Shown in pieces: positions 37,649-49,515 of a DNA stretch of 64,000 nucleotides. The stretch lies in NCBI RefSeq assembly GCF_025698545.1, contig NC_068565.1, positions 372,001 to 436,000 on the forward strand. The letters are read 5' to 3'. Numbering within the stretch: the first letter of the stretch is position 1; every line of letters begins with the position of its first letter. This DNA comes from Gossypium raimondii (Eukaryota; Streptophyta; Magnoliopsida; Malvales; Malvaceae). The position numbers and the translations under genes are program-made. The notes under the pieces are model-generated. The model was not told the DNA's origin, made no database searches, and saw nothing but the letters and a program-made list of their open reading frames with translations.

Positions 37649-38083
37649 GTGTGTGTTGAAGCTTTAGAATTAGGTAAGTTAATGAAACATATATTACATA
37701 TGGAGCTAATATTTTCCAAGTTACTAACACAAACTGATATCGAACGAAGATTATCCGTCCCGACCCGTATTTTGTATCTCTTTCCTTACACAGCCACTGA
37801 TCATCGATGTTTCGATTTGCAAGTTAAAGACACCGGCGACGTAGTATGGAGTTTCCGATGTATTCGTCGAGACGGGGTTTATGCGAAGCCGGTTTTTTCT
37901 AAAGGGTGGCTTCAATTTGTGTATGCTAAAGGGCTCAAAGCCTATGATAAAATTGTTGTGTACAAAGCGAAGGGTGTTGTTGAGGGTGATGTGCCTTACA
38001 GGATTGAAGTGAAAAGGAAAATTTTGAGGCTAATGGGTGAAGATATTTGGATCGAAATTGAACATTTACATCTTTATAGCTGA
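37649..38083 (+). CDS. Small single B3-domain protein (REM-like)
   Basis: This one-exon gene encodes 144 residues from the first ATG. After a short N-terminus, LIFSKLLTQTDIERRLSVPT opens a B3 DNA-binding fold. The core follows: FDLQVKDTGDVVWSFRC, then KPVFSKGWLQFVYAKGLKAYD and KIVVYKAKG. The protein ends soon after the domain, as in the small one-domain plant B3 proteins of the REM group. Such proteins are nuclear and bind DNA, but their targets are mostly unknown. It faces the VRN1-like gene tail to tail across 2.3 kb. The start is uncertain, because in-frame ATGs lie at residues 1, 12 and 18; the last gives a protein that begins with the B3 fold. Confidence 0.85.
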   Translation: MCVEALELGKLMKHILHMELIFSKLLTQTDIERRLSVPTRILYLFPYTATDHRCFDLQVKDTGDVVWSFRCIRRDGVYAKPVFSKGWLQFVYAKGLKAYDKIVVYKAKGVVEGDVPYRIEVKRKILRLMGEDIWIEIEHLHLYS

Positions 38084-38203
38084 ATTTTAATATTTTTTTT
38101 TAGGGTTATGTTTGCAATTTCATTTATGTTTGAATCGGATATTTAAAGAATTGTTTGAATATGTATTGCCATGTACTTCTTGTAATAGTCATTGATTATA
38201 AAA

Positions 38204-38498
38204 GGTTTAATTCTAAAATTGGCCCCCAATTTTTATCATTTTTCCACTTAGATATTTAAAGGCTAAAGCTTTATGGTTAAAAGCGATACTTGAACTATTA
38301 ATTTCGTCTCATTTTATTTCAAAAATGTACGACATCCAATATGAATGTGACGTATGACACGTTTTGATTGGTTGGAATTTGTATTGGGGTAAAGTGAGAC
38401 GAATTAATAGTTTAGATATCATTTTTAACTAAAAAAGAACAGTTAGATACTAAGTGGAAAAACTAATATAGTTTGAGGGACTATTTTGGATTTAATCC
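38204..38498. mobile_element. Mutator-type MITE with perfect 9-bp target duplication
   Basis: This 295-bp element starts GGTTTAATTCTAAAATTGG and ends CTATTTTGGATTTAATCC, which are imperfect inverted repeats. It is flanked by identical 9-bp repeats, ATTATAAAA, at 38195-38203 and 38499-38507. It has no coding capacity. It sits just after the small B3 gene and may lie in its 3' untranslated region. Confidence 0.85.
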
Positions 38499-38507
38499 AT
38501 TATAAAA

Positions 38508-40336
38508 CGGCATTGCAAATTTGCAACTCTTTATTTTTAATTTTACGAATTTAATCATTTTATTTATTTATTTATTTTAATTTTTAAATATAAAATGTTA
38601 CATATTCAAAATTTTAACGGAAGTTCGTTAACAATGTTATTAAATGGATTTTAATTTTTAACCTAAACAAGTTATGAGAGACTAAATTTTAAATTTTGCA
38701 AAACTCCAAAGAATACAAATATCGAGAGCAGAATTACCCCATATATTAAAGGAGCTTACAATCACAATTTCAAGTACAAATACATTACAACACCAATCGA
38801 GGCATTCTCCTTTCGTGAGACTCACAAGGTTCTCGGTAAAGACGGGAGACAAAACCTTACCATTGTTAGGGGTTTAGTTTTCCAAAGGAGCCAGGCCCTC
38901 TCAACAATGTCCAATCAGATAAAACTAGAAACAACAAGAGAGAATCACACATAACATTTGCGCATTATGAAACTTGAAGTTACGCACTCAAAGTCTCAAC
39001 CTTTACCAACTATACCGAATCCTTGTGGACTAAACCCCACTTATATTAGACTTTGGAATAATATCACAATTTGCAAACCACTTATATAAAAAAATTGATG
39101 GACAGTAGCAAATTTCTGCTGGAAAAACATGTTTGGGTGTCCAAAGGCAAATATTAAATAAATAGGTAAATTATAAAGTTATTAAATTTATATAATTATT
39201 TGCATATTTATATTGTATTTAAAAACAAATTCATGTTGGACACCTAGAAAAGCACAAAAGAGGAATTCCAAGAAGAAAAAGGTAATTTGAACACTGCAAT
39301 CTTTTAGAATCAGCTCTTTACAGCAAACAAATAAAGCTATAGACTTTCAAGTTTTTGCTTTTGGTCCTTCTACTCTTCAACTTTTTTAAATTTAGTCTCC
39401 CTCCATTAAACTTGAATATGTATCATTCTAATACTCAAAGGTTTAATTCAGAATTTCAAGCTCAATTAACAAATGCTATTGATTGGGCTTTAGGTTTTAA
39501 ATCAGATAAACATAAGATTAAATTTCCGAAAGTAAAAGGGACCAAATTACAAAATTTTAAAAAGGTACAGAAACCAGGCAGTGTAAATAGGTGGGTTTTT
39601 TTTTTTTTTTTTTATGTGTGTGAAACAACCCCACAATTTTCTCTCTTTTAACTTCCATACCAACTAAAGAACACAGCCTAAACAAGGTGCCAAATTAATA
39701 AATTTTAATGGAAAACACTAACAATGATGGTGCTTAAGACTCTGATTTCTCAATTAGAAAAATAAAGACTTAGTTTTTATTATTTCAATACAAGGATCAA
39801 ATCCCAAATTTTGTCAAATTACAAAGACAATCAACACATTTTAACCTAAATTCCACTTAAAGTTTGATATTTAGTCTATATTCTCCGACCAAATTTGACT
39901 AATAATCGCTAAATTCATTAGTTGATTTTTGTGAATAATACATGAAAATAACAATCTGACATGATATTATACATATAATTATATATTGCCGCATAAAATT
40001 TTTAAAATAGCAAAACGGGACTAAATTAACAACCATAATACAGGATTAACAACAAAATTTAACCTAAAAAACCCATTGAAAAGTACAAGTAGCACAATAC
40101 ATATGCATACATATATATATATATGCCATGAAAATTTTAAACCAATCAAACAGATGATAATCAAGCTTAAAACCCCATTTTTCAAATCCAGTTCAACGTC
40201 AACTTCAATGAACAATCTATTTACAAAGTTAATCAAGCCACAAAATTTTGTGTATTTCACTTTCCTAGGCTCAGTCAACATGTCACCTGAAAAAGAGTTG
40301 CGTATCGGCTGGTACACTCAAGCCGCCGGTTTTAAC
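38508..40336. other. Convergent spacer between the small B3 gene and the VRN1-like gene
   Basis: No gene is visible. About 38780-38920 carries a stretch ('aaaggagccaggccctctcaacaa') that resembles one end of the long inverted-repeat element at 58046-58535. The rest is AT-rich, with short T and A tracts. Confidence 0.55.
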
Positions 40337-42295
40337 TTAGTTGGCATTGTATTGAGATCGGTGCATTAGTCCGGCGCCGTCCATTACACGGAATACAGTC
40401 ACTTTAAGCACGAACTCCCTCGATCTAAGCAGCTCGAAGACACAAACATCTCCTTCCCCTAAATTGTTCTCCACTGTGAATTCATACCATCCTTGGCTAA
40501 ACTTAGCTTTGCCTCCTCTATAAAGACATCGAACGGACCATTGTTTCCCGTCGGGAAGTTGGAGTTTAATGAACCCGGAAACCCCACTTAGATGCTCGGC
40601 AAAGCAAGATGGTAGGTACTGCAAGAGAACATTTAAAAAACGTGCAATATGGCAGAACCAAAATAAGATTATATTCGGTAAAAGAATCATGAAGGTCATT
40701 GTACTAAAAGTGATTACATTTTACTCCCGCTACTAAAAAAGGGGAAAATTTATCTCTATATATTAGATCAAAAAGCAAACTGATCATTCTATTAAAAACT
40801 TTATCCATTTTTACTGTTAAAAACAATCCTTGTACGTCATAATGAGATTTTAAATAAAAAAAGACTTAACTTTGCTCTTTAATCTAATGTAAAAAAAGAC
40901 TAATTTCTCCATTTTCTGAATCAAAGAAACAACATGCGATCTGACTTCTAATATAAGGACTTCCATGATACTTTTATCAATTATATTCAATGCCTCACCA
41001 TGATACATCCCCGGTATAGATACGATGGTCGCAAGACGACTCTGCAGAAAGGGTTACTCGGTTCAAATGCTTTGGCTGCATTCATTGCCCTTTCTCTTTC
41101 TTCGGCTGTCACGGTTCTCTTTCGAGCTGAAGCGCTTTCGTAAAACCTATACCGCATTTCCGAATCGTCTTCATGTCCAACAGACAAATCCTGATCATCT
41201 GCATTTCACCAAACAACCGGTGAGAAAAATCCCGAATCCCTTCCATACTGCAAAAACTTAAGAACACTTACTAGGGTCGAACTTCTGCTTTTTCCTCCCG
41301 GGTTTCTTTGGTGGTGGCGTCTCTGAACCTGAAGTACGCAATTTCACTTCCATTAGCAGAATCATCTTAAGTTCAAGCACATTAAACGAAGAACCATACC
41401 TCGAATAGGTTGATTATTCGCGCTTTTTGCTGCATTAAGGTTAACTTCACCGCTCCAATTAACGCAATGGTTAAGTTTGGATCCCCCGAACAAATGCTGC
41501 ATAGCTGAAGACATGCATTCATCGTCTTCGAGTTCATCGAACGGATATGATTTCCCATGATTGTATTGACTACCAAGAAGAGCATTAGACTGATAGTTTA
41601 TTTCAGAATTATACAAATTAAAGATACTAACACTAAAAGCCGAATTCCCTTCGTATCGAAAGATCAAAAAGTATCCTATTCGGATATAGTATCGGTCAAG
41701 GAATTCGGGCCAACCCTCTTGAAACCAGACCTTGTTGTCACCTTTCCTAATCCCTACACGCCAAACATGACCATCAGGGACAGTGAGAGCAGCTGCAACA
41801 GAAAGTTCATCCTTGAATTTCTTAACAAAGTTATCAGGGATCCTCTGCAGACAACCCCCAAAATCCAAAATTAGGGTTCTTTAAAATTGGGAATTTTTGC
41901 AGATTTTTTCATAAACATCGTGAGAAATTTCTTAACTAACAAGCTTTTTCACCAACATCCATGAAAGAATACATAGAAAAATCAACAAAAAAATCCATTA
42001 AAATGAACTAAAATTCAACATCAAGCAAACAAAAACTCTAACAAGTCCCAAACAATCAAATTTCAAAAAACACACTGAAATCTACAAAAACAAAGGAAAA
42101 TAAAACAAACCCAGAGCTCAAAACAAAAGAAAAACTTGGGTTTTAACATTGAGAAATTAAAACACACAAAAAAAACACACAAGAATCAAATAAATTATAA
42201 ACCCAGAGAGGAAATTAGGGGTTTTAGTAATTTACCAGTTTCTTATCTTGGAGAGTAGAGGAGAGAATAAGCTTATGGAAAAAAGGGCGTGGCAT
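40337..42295 (-). CDS. VRN1: VRN1-type transcription factor with two B3 domains
   Basis: Five exons join in frame: 42236-42295, 41400-41844, 41272-41328, 40999-41198 and 40337-40618. They total 1044 nt, or 347 residues, against 341 in Arabidopsis VRN1 (At3g18990). The first B3 domain (about 5-100) contains [38 protein letters not shown] and [15 protein letters not shown] basic linker carries a KKPGRKKQK nuclear signal. The segment [19 protein letters not shown] matches VRN1 closely. The second B3 domain (about 240-340) shows [31 protein letters not shown] and [19 protein letters not shown]. In Arabidopsis VRN1 binds DNA without sequence specificity and keeps FLC repressed after cold. Whether this gene serves vernalization here is unknown. 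A (TG)n/(TA)n tract lies in the presumed 5' leader. Confidence 0.94.
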
Positions 42296-42374
42296 ATTTG
42301 AAGAGATGACCAGATTATACAGTGATGCTTGATTTTCAAAGAGAGCTTTAAAGGTTTTTTTTTTTTTTTCAAAG

Positions 42375-42412
42375 TATGTGTGTGTGTGTGTATATATGTG
42401 TGTGTATAGCAC
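42375..42412. repeat. (TG)n/(TA)n microsatellite in the VRN1-like 5' region
   Basis: A run of TG units broken by TATATA lies about 80-115 bases upstream of the VRN1-like start codon on the minus strand, after a T tract. Confidence 0.85.
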
Positions 42413-44679
42413 AGTGATTGAAATGATAAGACTTCAGAGATAAACCGAAGAAGAAAGCTCAAAGAGAGAGAAAATGGAGATTTCAGATCTGGTCTTCACT
42501 GCTGCTTCTGCTTTTAAAGCTCCAAAAAAAAAAAAAAAACTCAACTTGCCCTAAAAGTTGAACCGAGTTGAACCACAATCTGAACTCGCTTACTCACTAC
42601 TGAGTTCTTCGTCGCGCCTTTCTTAAACGAAGGCGACCAACGTGTGTCCCACCTACTAGCCCTTTTGCTCTTTTAGTTTTTTTTTTTGGTTAAAATATGT
42701 CATAGGTCCTTGTACTTTTCTCAAATTTAGATTTTAATATCTGAACTTTAAGTTCAATTGATAATACAATTAAATTTTTTTATTAAATTTATTGGTGTGA
42801 CATTTAATATATAAAATACTCATTTGATAACAAAGTAACTGAAAAATAGTGTTATAATGAACTTACATTTAACAAAATAATCTTAACAACGTTAATAGTT
42901 GGACCTAAATTTCAAAATCTAAAAAGTAGAGGGAATAATTTACTAAAAATAAAAGGAAAAAGACTAAATTTCAAACTTGAAAATAGTACAAGGACCCACG
43001 ACTTATTATCTAAATTTTAAATTGGTCATTGAACTATGAAGCATTTTATTTAAGTTTTCAAAATATCAGTATTGTATTGATTGGTTACTTCCATCAGCCT
43101 AGTCGTTTTATTTGGGTATGATGTTGAGCATATTTAAAGTATATCGAGCAAATTGTGAACACGTGTGTAGCCATCACACTAACAGCTTGGGTCTAACGTG
43201 TTTAAAAAGCAGTGCCTGTAAAATTTATGAGGGCTATTTCTTATTCTTTTACTTGTAAAATCCAAGTACACATGCGATTATGATTTTGATTAATGTGTTT
43301 TAAATGTGCTCATCGAATTTCAACTGGTATTTAATGCTCATTCTAATAGCTAGCTTAATGGAAAGACACAAGTCAAGGGCAAAGTTAGAAAATTACTTTA
43401 GTAGGGGATAAGGATGAATCATAAATTTTTGGAGAGATCAAAGAGTAATTTTACCATTATATTAACATGTAATTTTACTATTATCTATCATATGAGGGAG
43501 GGTAGCTACCTGCCCTTTACCTTCGCCCTTAGTTCGAGTGATACAATATTGATATTTTGAAGATTCAATTAAAGCATTTTGATATATAGCACCAATTTAA
43601 GATCCTAGCCATAGTTTGAGGATGTATGACACAACGAACCTTAAATTTTAAATATAATTTAACATTTTTACTATTTTAAAAATAATTTAAAGTGATTTAA
43701 TTTAAATCTATCTTATTTTTTTCATAAAATTTTTCAACATTTTTAAAATAAATTAATTTAATCTTCAATATTTTTAAAATTATCTCTGGAAAAATAAAAG
43801 CCAAAACACCAAGTGATGTAATTATGTTTCCTTTAGATGTACTAGATTTGTCCATGGCCCTGCCCGAAGGCCTACTTGAAAAATAACAAAATATAGGTTT
43901 GAAAAATGAGATTAGACAAAAAAAAAAACAAGACTTATTTTCTAAACAAGTCGGGTTTTGGGTAAGCTTTTTTTGCTCAGGCTCGACCCGACCTAAAATT
44001 GCAAAAAAAAGGAAACTATTGTTTTTTTTTTTGTTTTACCGCTGATTTTCTATTGTTATGCTATAATTTTATTATTATATTACTATTATTTTATTATTAT
44101 TATTATTATTTTGATATTGTATAACTCTTTTATTATTAATTTTGTTACTATTTTAAAACTAACAGTGTAATGACTTAAAAAAATTAATTGTTTAGTGACT
44201 TAAATAAAAATTTCTAAATATTTTAACCACCATTTTGAAAATTTTGAAAATTTAATAATCGAAACATAAGTTTACGTATGGTTTAATCAACTTGTGTGTA
44301 ATTTACTATTATTATTTTTAAATTGAAATCTGCTGGACTCGTTTTCATAAGTGAGTTGAGTCGGAAGAGTGTGAGAAAAAGGAAGAATCACTGAGTCAAA
44401 AGGCAAAAGAAGACAGTGTGGTCCCGAGTCGTGAACCATCAACTCTCTCAGCAAAATATTTTTTTATTTAATTAATACTTTAAATAATATATAAAATACT
44501 TTAAACACGTGTCAAGCTAGGGTGGATTAGACCATGGCAGAATCACATGCGCCCAACATAATGAAAATAATTGAAAATAAAATAATTCATTTAATAAATT
44601 ATTTATATATATATAAGTTGGTAAATTGCTCGAGTTGGATTTTAAATTCAAAATATTTTATTTTTTAAAATTTATTTTA

Positions 44680-45303
44680 ATTATTGTTAAGCTTATATTT
44701 TGGTTACTTAGGGTGGGTTTGGATGGGCGATTGGGTGCGGTGCGGTGCGTTTAGCTTACTTTTTGTCTCACGCTGCAGTATCGTTACAGTATCTAATCTC
44801 ACTGCCACCGCTGTTTTTACACGAACCGCAGTTAAACGCACCGCCCATCTAAACTTACCCTTAGTTTTATAAAATTACAAAATAATTATTAAATTATTCG
44901 AAAGTTTTCTTTTAAGTTATTAAATTGTTAAAATTACTAATCTGTACAAATTGAAAACTATCATTCCCATTCTCTTCTAATATTCAATTTTATTTCATGA
45001 AATAATTTTGAACGTTATGAATTTGGGAACCAAAGTCTGTGAAGCTTTCTTCTCAGATCTCCAACATCGACTATCAGATCGACTTGGATTTGATGTATGT
45101 TATTCCACTCGAATCGTCACTTAAAACTCGCTAGTTAGACTATTATTTAAAAGAAACTTAACATCCTATTGACTTAGATAAAAACTTTCGTATAATATTA
45201 GTGTACTAAATAAAAAATTTTAAATAATTCAATAATCATTTTATAACTATTTTTAAATTGAGTGATCGTAAATTTGTTAATAATTTAGTAACAGTGTACT
45301 TTA
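44680..45303. mobile_element. GGGTAAAC-family element, interrupted by a nested MITE
   Basis: Family arm sequence ('tatattttggttactta') stops at 44710 and resumes at 44861-44864 ('ttagttttataaaattacaaaataattattaaattattcgaaag'). It continues through the family core ('gaacgttatgaatttgggaaccaaagtc') to the right arm. The left end is eroded. Confidence 0.65.
44711..44860. mobile_element. 150-bp PIF/Harbinger-type MITE nested in another element
   Basis: It starts GGGTGGGTTTGGATGGGCG and ends CGCCCATCTAAACTTACCC, clear terminal inverted repeats. It is flanked by TTA on both sides (44708-44710 and 44861-44863), the 3-bp duplication typical of PIF/Harbinger elements. The interior is GC-richer than its surroundings (gtgcggtgcggtgcg). 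Confidence 0.85.
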
Positions 45304-45635
45304 CAAAAAAGAATGCCCAATCACCACAAAACGCAGACGTTTCATTTACTTTAATATAGAGGGATCACCCGGACGGCGTCGTTTGAGAAAAGGCGAGATT
45401 TTGCTTTCAAACGCGCATTTGAATTGCCGTTTGGCGGGTCCATTTTCGACTGTAAACAACCGCTACCGCCATCATCATCAACCAAACTTCAAGCTCTCCC
45501 TTAATTCACACACATCTCATGCAAATTTCAATCTTTAAAACAAAACCCAGGAAAAAGAAATTCAACCCAAAATTTGATCTCTTTTTAGTAATTTTTCTAC
45601 TCCATTTCAAGCTTTGATACGAAAAAAAAAAACAA

Positions 45636-47830
45636 ATGGAAGCTACCAAGATTCCACCTCCACAACAAATGGAAGATAAAGAAGAAAAGGAATCTCCAGA
45701 AGATGAAGAAGGACCAAAGAGTGGAGGAGGTTGGGGTGGTTGGGTTTTCTCCACTTTCTCTGTTCTATCTGATCTTCAAAAAGCCGCCGCTGTTGCCGCC
45801 GAGGAGATCGCTCTAAATGTAATTTTATTCTCTTTTTTTTTTCCCTTTTATTAATACTTCTGGGTTTTTTTGTATTCGAATTAAAGATCTGTTTTCTTTT
45901 GAATCTCTGGGTTTTTAAGTGAAATTTAGATCTTCGATAACATATGGCTGTGACAGGCTTCTGGGGTTGCAGAGAACGCTGCTAAGACTATTGCGGATAT
46001 TCAAGCTGCCAAGACTATTGGGTATTTATAGGAGAATGGAGGCTGAACGTGGGTTCCAACCACATGAGTTTCCTTTTCGGGATGGAGTGATACGGTGGCA
46101 TGTGTTAGCCTAAGGCACTGTTGGAATTGACCTGAAGGGCCTAGCTGCCGGATGTGTTGAATTGATGGGTGCTGTCAAGGAGGTTTCCCAATATATCTTT
46201 TGCAGATTGTATAAGCTCACTAAATATGATATTTAGGCATGAAATCAGGTTTCTCTGGCGAGGAGCTGCCAAGGTCGTATCGCCAGGCCCCTAGGATGGT
46301 CTGGTGAGGGAGCTTAAGGTAAAGGTATAACATATATTTAGATATAATCACTGTGGCAAGTTAGTCTAGGTGCTTTTAAGAAAAAAATCTACGACTAACT
46401 AATGATATAAAAGTAAAGAATCAATTTATGCCAAATTAAGTACAAAGATTGTATCTCCAATTTGATCATAGTTGAGGGACTAAAACAATAATTTGACCTT
46501 CTGATACCTTGAAACTATACTAATCTGAGATGATAGTAAACCAGCAGAGTTTAGTTTTCTTGTTTGTGTTTGAACCTATGTTTTGTGTTTTCTTGTTCAG
46601 ACTTTGAGTAGAAATTTCTCCTGGTACTTAGAACATGCAAATGCCGTAGATAGATAATTTGAGAATGGAAATTTCCATGCTAATATAAACACGAATAACG
46701 TAGGCTGCTGCTAGATTTCGTGTTAATGGTCTATCTCTGAATGTCATAACGTTTTTCCATTGTATTTTCTAGGCTCGAGCATTCTGCTGTAAATTTTGCG
46801 GATTCCAGCACCATGGAGGTTTACCTGCTGGTTCCGTTGCACCATCATTGATCAAGGTTTGTGCAGGCCTTGTTATCCTTCTTAATAATGCTATGATGAT
46901 CTCGTAAAATCCTCATCTTTTTTTTTCTAAGACCAGAAAACCTTTTACAACAAAGGGAATGCAAGTGCTCGATCGAGTATGTAGGAAAGGAGACTATGGA
47001 GTTACTAATCAATGAAACCGGTATAGAACTTGAAATGAACACTAAAGAGAAATGAACAATCATCTGAGGAGGACTAGAGGTGTTCATGGGCCGGGCCGGG
47101 TCCAGGAAAAAGTTTCGGCCCGGGTTCTAGGCCCGGGCCCGGCCCGAAATATGGGCCTAGAATTTTGCCCAGGCCCGGCCCGGGAAAAAATTCATAAGCC
47201 CGGGCCCGGCCCGGCCCCTTTTTTTAAATAAATACCAAAAATTTATTTTAAAAATTAAAATAAAAATTAAAAAAAGTATTTTAAAAATATTTTAAAATTA
47301 AAAAAAATTTAAAAAGTATTTTAAAAAAATTTAAAAAAAATTTTAAAATTAAAAAAATTAAAAAAAGTATTTTAAAAGTATTTTAAAGTTAAAAAATAAA
47401 AATAAAAATATTTATTATTCGGGTCGGGAATGGGTGGGCCCAAAAAAGTTGTGCCCGAGGCCCGACCCATTTTTTAATCGGGCCTCGTTTTTTGCCCAAG
47501 CCCATATTTCGGGCCGGCATGTTAATAAGAGTTAAGGCACAATCATGACATGTTATACGGCAGTTGTATCGAGCAACTTTATCACTGGTTAGTTTCTTTG
47601 CAGTTACCCTGTTTTCAGGCATATCCTATGTAACCAAAACCTACGTAGCAGCCGTGAGAGCGCTACCGTGGATTCGCATGAAGCACTTCCACAAGCATCA
47701 ATCCAGGAGAAAGCCAAGTCCTTCTCCGAACACCTCCACGATGATCGGGCCACCGCGGTGAGCAAAATCTAGGATGGACTCCAATATTTGTCTTGTGTAG
47801 TCCTTTCGACCTCGATGCCGGCAACTAGAA
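45636..47830 (+). pseudogene. Decayed FAM114/NOXP20-like gene
   Basis: The first exon (45636-45818) is intact and encodes 61 residues: MEATKIPPPQQ, a KSGGGWGGWVFSTFSVLSD stretch and LQKAAAVAAEEIALN. A normal GT donor and the AG at 45955-45956 lead into ASGVAENAAKTIADIQAAKT, but a TAG stop follows at 46029-46031. Homologous-looking pieces then appear in other frames: GTVGIDLKGLAAGCVELMGA near 46110-46180, and EALPQASIQEKAKSFSEHL near 47680-47740, followed by VSKI, an in-frame TAG at 47770-47772 and DGLQYLSCVVLSTSMPA. The order fits one ancestral coding sequence broken by stops and frameshifts. A hAT-type MITE lies between the last pieces. The intact family is poorly studied in plants. A short 85-residue product from the first two exons remains possible. 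The family name is from memory. Confidence 0.6.
47075..47520. mobile_element. hAT-type GC-rich MITE inside the FAM114-like relic
   Basis: It begins TAGAGGTGTTCATGGGCCGG. Blocks of GGCCCGGGCCCGGCCC at both ends surround a purely A/T centre (47220-47405). The right end (to 'cccatatttcgggccggcatg') has lost the expected terminal repeat. It is a sister of 53316-53653 in style. Confidence 0.65.
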
Positions 47831-48840
47831 AACCCGAATTCTCTATGCAAAATTTCTATTGATGATGCGATATAATTTTAGAGCGAATCGTCATCGCATT
47901 TCAGGTAGCAAAGTACAGTTGGTTACCAAGTTCATTTACCAGAGTGGAACACGAAATTACATTAACCCTTCAAAAATACAGAGATCAAAATACAATTTAC
48001 GCAATTCCACACAAATAGCAGACTTGGTTCTTTCAGAGAAAATGTATTTTTTTAAAAATAATAATAAATAAGCCATCTCATTAGAAAAAGAACAATTACA
48101 ATGAAAGTCCATGGGGGAGAGAGCAGTTGTGAAAACCAACTGTATGCATGCAGGATTCATCGATTCGATTGATTAGTCCGGTTCAATTCAAACAACACTA
48201 GCAACTTGGAAATGAAACCGTTTCTCCTGCTGTTACAATATCAATATTAGGGAAGGGGAGTAGAGTTCAAAACCCGTGTTACTTAATAGCTAAATAGAGA
48301 TTTTAGTTATTACTCCAAATTAACTCTTACTTAGAATTAATGTTGTTTGCATTAGATTATATCAGTTAAAGTATCAGTTCGAAAAAAATTATTAGATCGA
48401 TTAATTCGAGAATTAAGTGAAAAAACGAGTTAAATCGGATGATTGGACTTGATTTTTTATTAATTTTTATTAAATTAATCCGACCGAAAACTTTGATTAT
48501 AACTTTGGCATATAAAGAAAGGGAGGATTCTAGAGAGAAGGCATTGGGTTTTGGTCTCTTGGTGTGACTGTATGTTTGTTTCTTTTAGCAAAACTGTCCA
48601 TGTTAAATGTATGTGATTTCATATATATGTCTATGTTCAATGTATGTATGATATATATTTTAATTAAAATTCATTATACCCTATCATGTTAAATTTGTGT
48701 TAACATACACGTCACGTTAGAATTTTGGATGATCTCTTATTTTTTCAGAATTACCATCCAAAGTAGGATTTATTTGTTCAATTTTTTATATTAGAGGGAC
48801 TGCCAAGTATTTTTACCTATTCTTTTATATGTTTGTTTTT

Positions 48841-49345
48841 GGGTAAACTACAATAAGGTCACTAAACTATTAATAAAGTTTACATTTTAATCATTCAATT
48901 TCAAGAAGTTATAAAATAATCATTAAACTAATTAAAAATTTTCATTTAAGTCATTGGATGTTAACATCACTGATATACGACCTGTTCTTGCTCACACCGT
49001 TTGCATCAATTGAAAGCTCTATTTTTCTTTCTTTTCTATAGTTCGTTTTTTTTCATGAGACAGCTTTAAATGTCATGAATTTACGAACCAAAATCTAAAT
49101 AACTTTCGTCTCCAATCTCTGATACCGATCGTCAAATCAACTTGAACATGCAGTATACTTTTCTACTCGTCAATGAGCATTGATTCACCGTATTAATCAT
49201 CAAATCGTTGCTTGAAGTTCACTAGCCCGACTTAAAAAAAAAAACAACTACTGACTTAAATGAAAACTTTTAATAGTTCAATGATTAATTTATAATATTT
49301 TTAAATTGAGTGATCAAAATATAAATTTACTAATAATTTAATATT
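48841..49345. mobile_element. GGGTAAAC-family element
   Basis: The left end is GGGTAAACTACAATAAGGTCACTAAAC. The core phrase 'tttcatgagacagctttaaatgtcatgaatttacgaaccaaaatc' is present, and the right arm 'gagtgatcaaaatataaatttactaataattta' inverts the left. The right terminus is eroded. It ends about 170 bases before the first dioxygenase ATG. Confidence 0.7.
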
Positions 49346-49414
49346 TTTACAGTTTTCAGTTTACATTTTTTTTTAGCAAAAGCGTCCATGTTCAATGAAT
49401 GTAAAACTAAGTGA

Positions 49415-49423
49415 TATATAATA
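49415..49423 (+). promoter_or_regulatory. Candidate TATA box, first dioxygenase
   Basis: TATATAATA lies about 93-101 bases upstream of the ATG at 49516, a plausible distance for a leader of some 65 bases. Confidence 0.4.
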
Positions 49424-49515
49424 AGCCATAGCCACATAATATTACTAACCTTCTTTTAAAGCAAGCTTTCTATAGCAGAAACTTCAACAACATCATCATC
49501 ATCAATCTAATCTCC

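Larger units (their letters stand above)
42413..45635. other. Spacer between the VRN1-like gene and the FAM114-like relic
   Basis: No gene is seen. The left end is the VRN1-like promoter side. An inverted-repeat stretch with 'ggtccttgtactttt' and 'agtacaaggaccc' lies at 42690-43005. A nested pair of transposons occupies about 44680-45305. The last 300 bases (45310-45635) are less AT-rich and are the probable promoter of the FAM114-like relic. Confidence 0.6.
47831..49515. other. Spacer before the first dioxygenase gene
   Basis: No gene is seen. The region is AT-rich and carries a GGGTAAAC-family element at 48841-49345. A possible TATA box for the downstream gene is at 49415-49423. Confidence 0.55.

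Noticed and set aside
44684-44872. 62-residue open frame on the plus strand
   Set aside because: It lies across the nested 150-bp MITE and has no protein features.
47564-47761. 65-residue open frame on the plus strand within the FAM114-like relic
   Set aside because: The family-like residues (QEKAKSFSEHL) are in a different frame; this one is a shadow.
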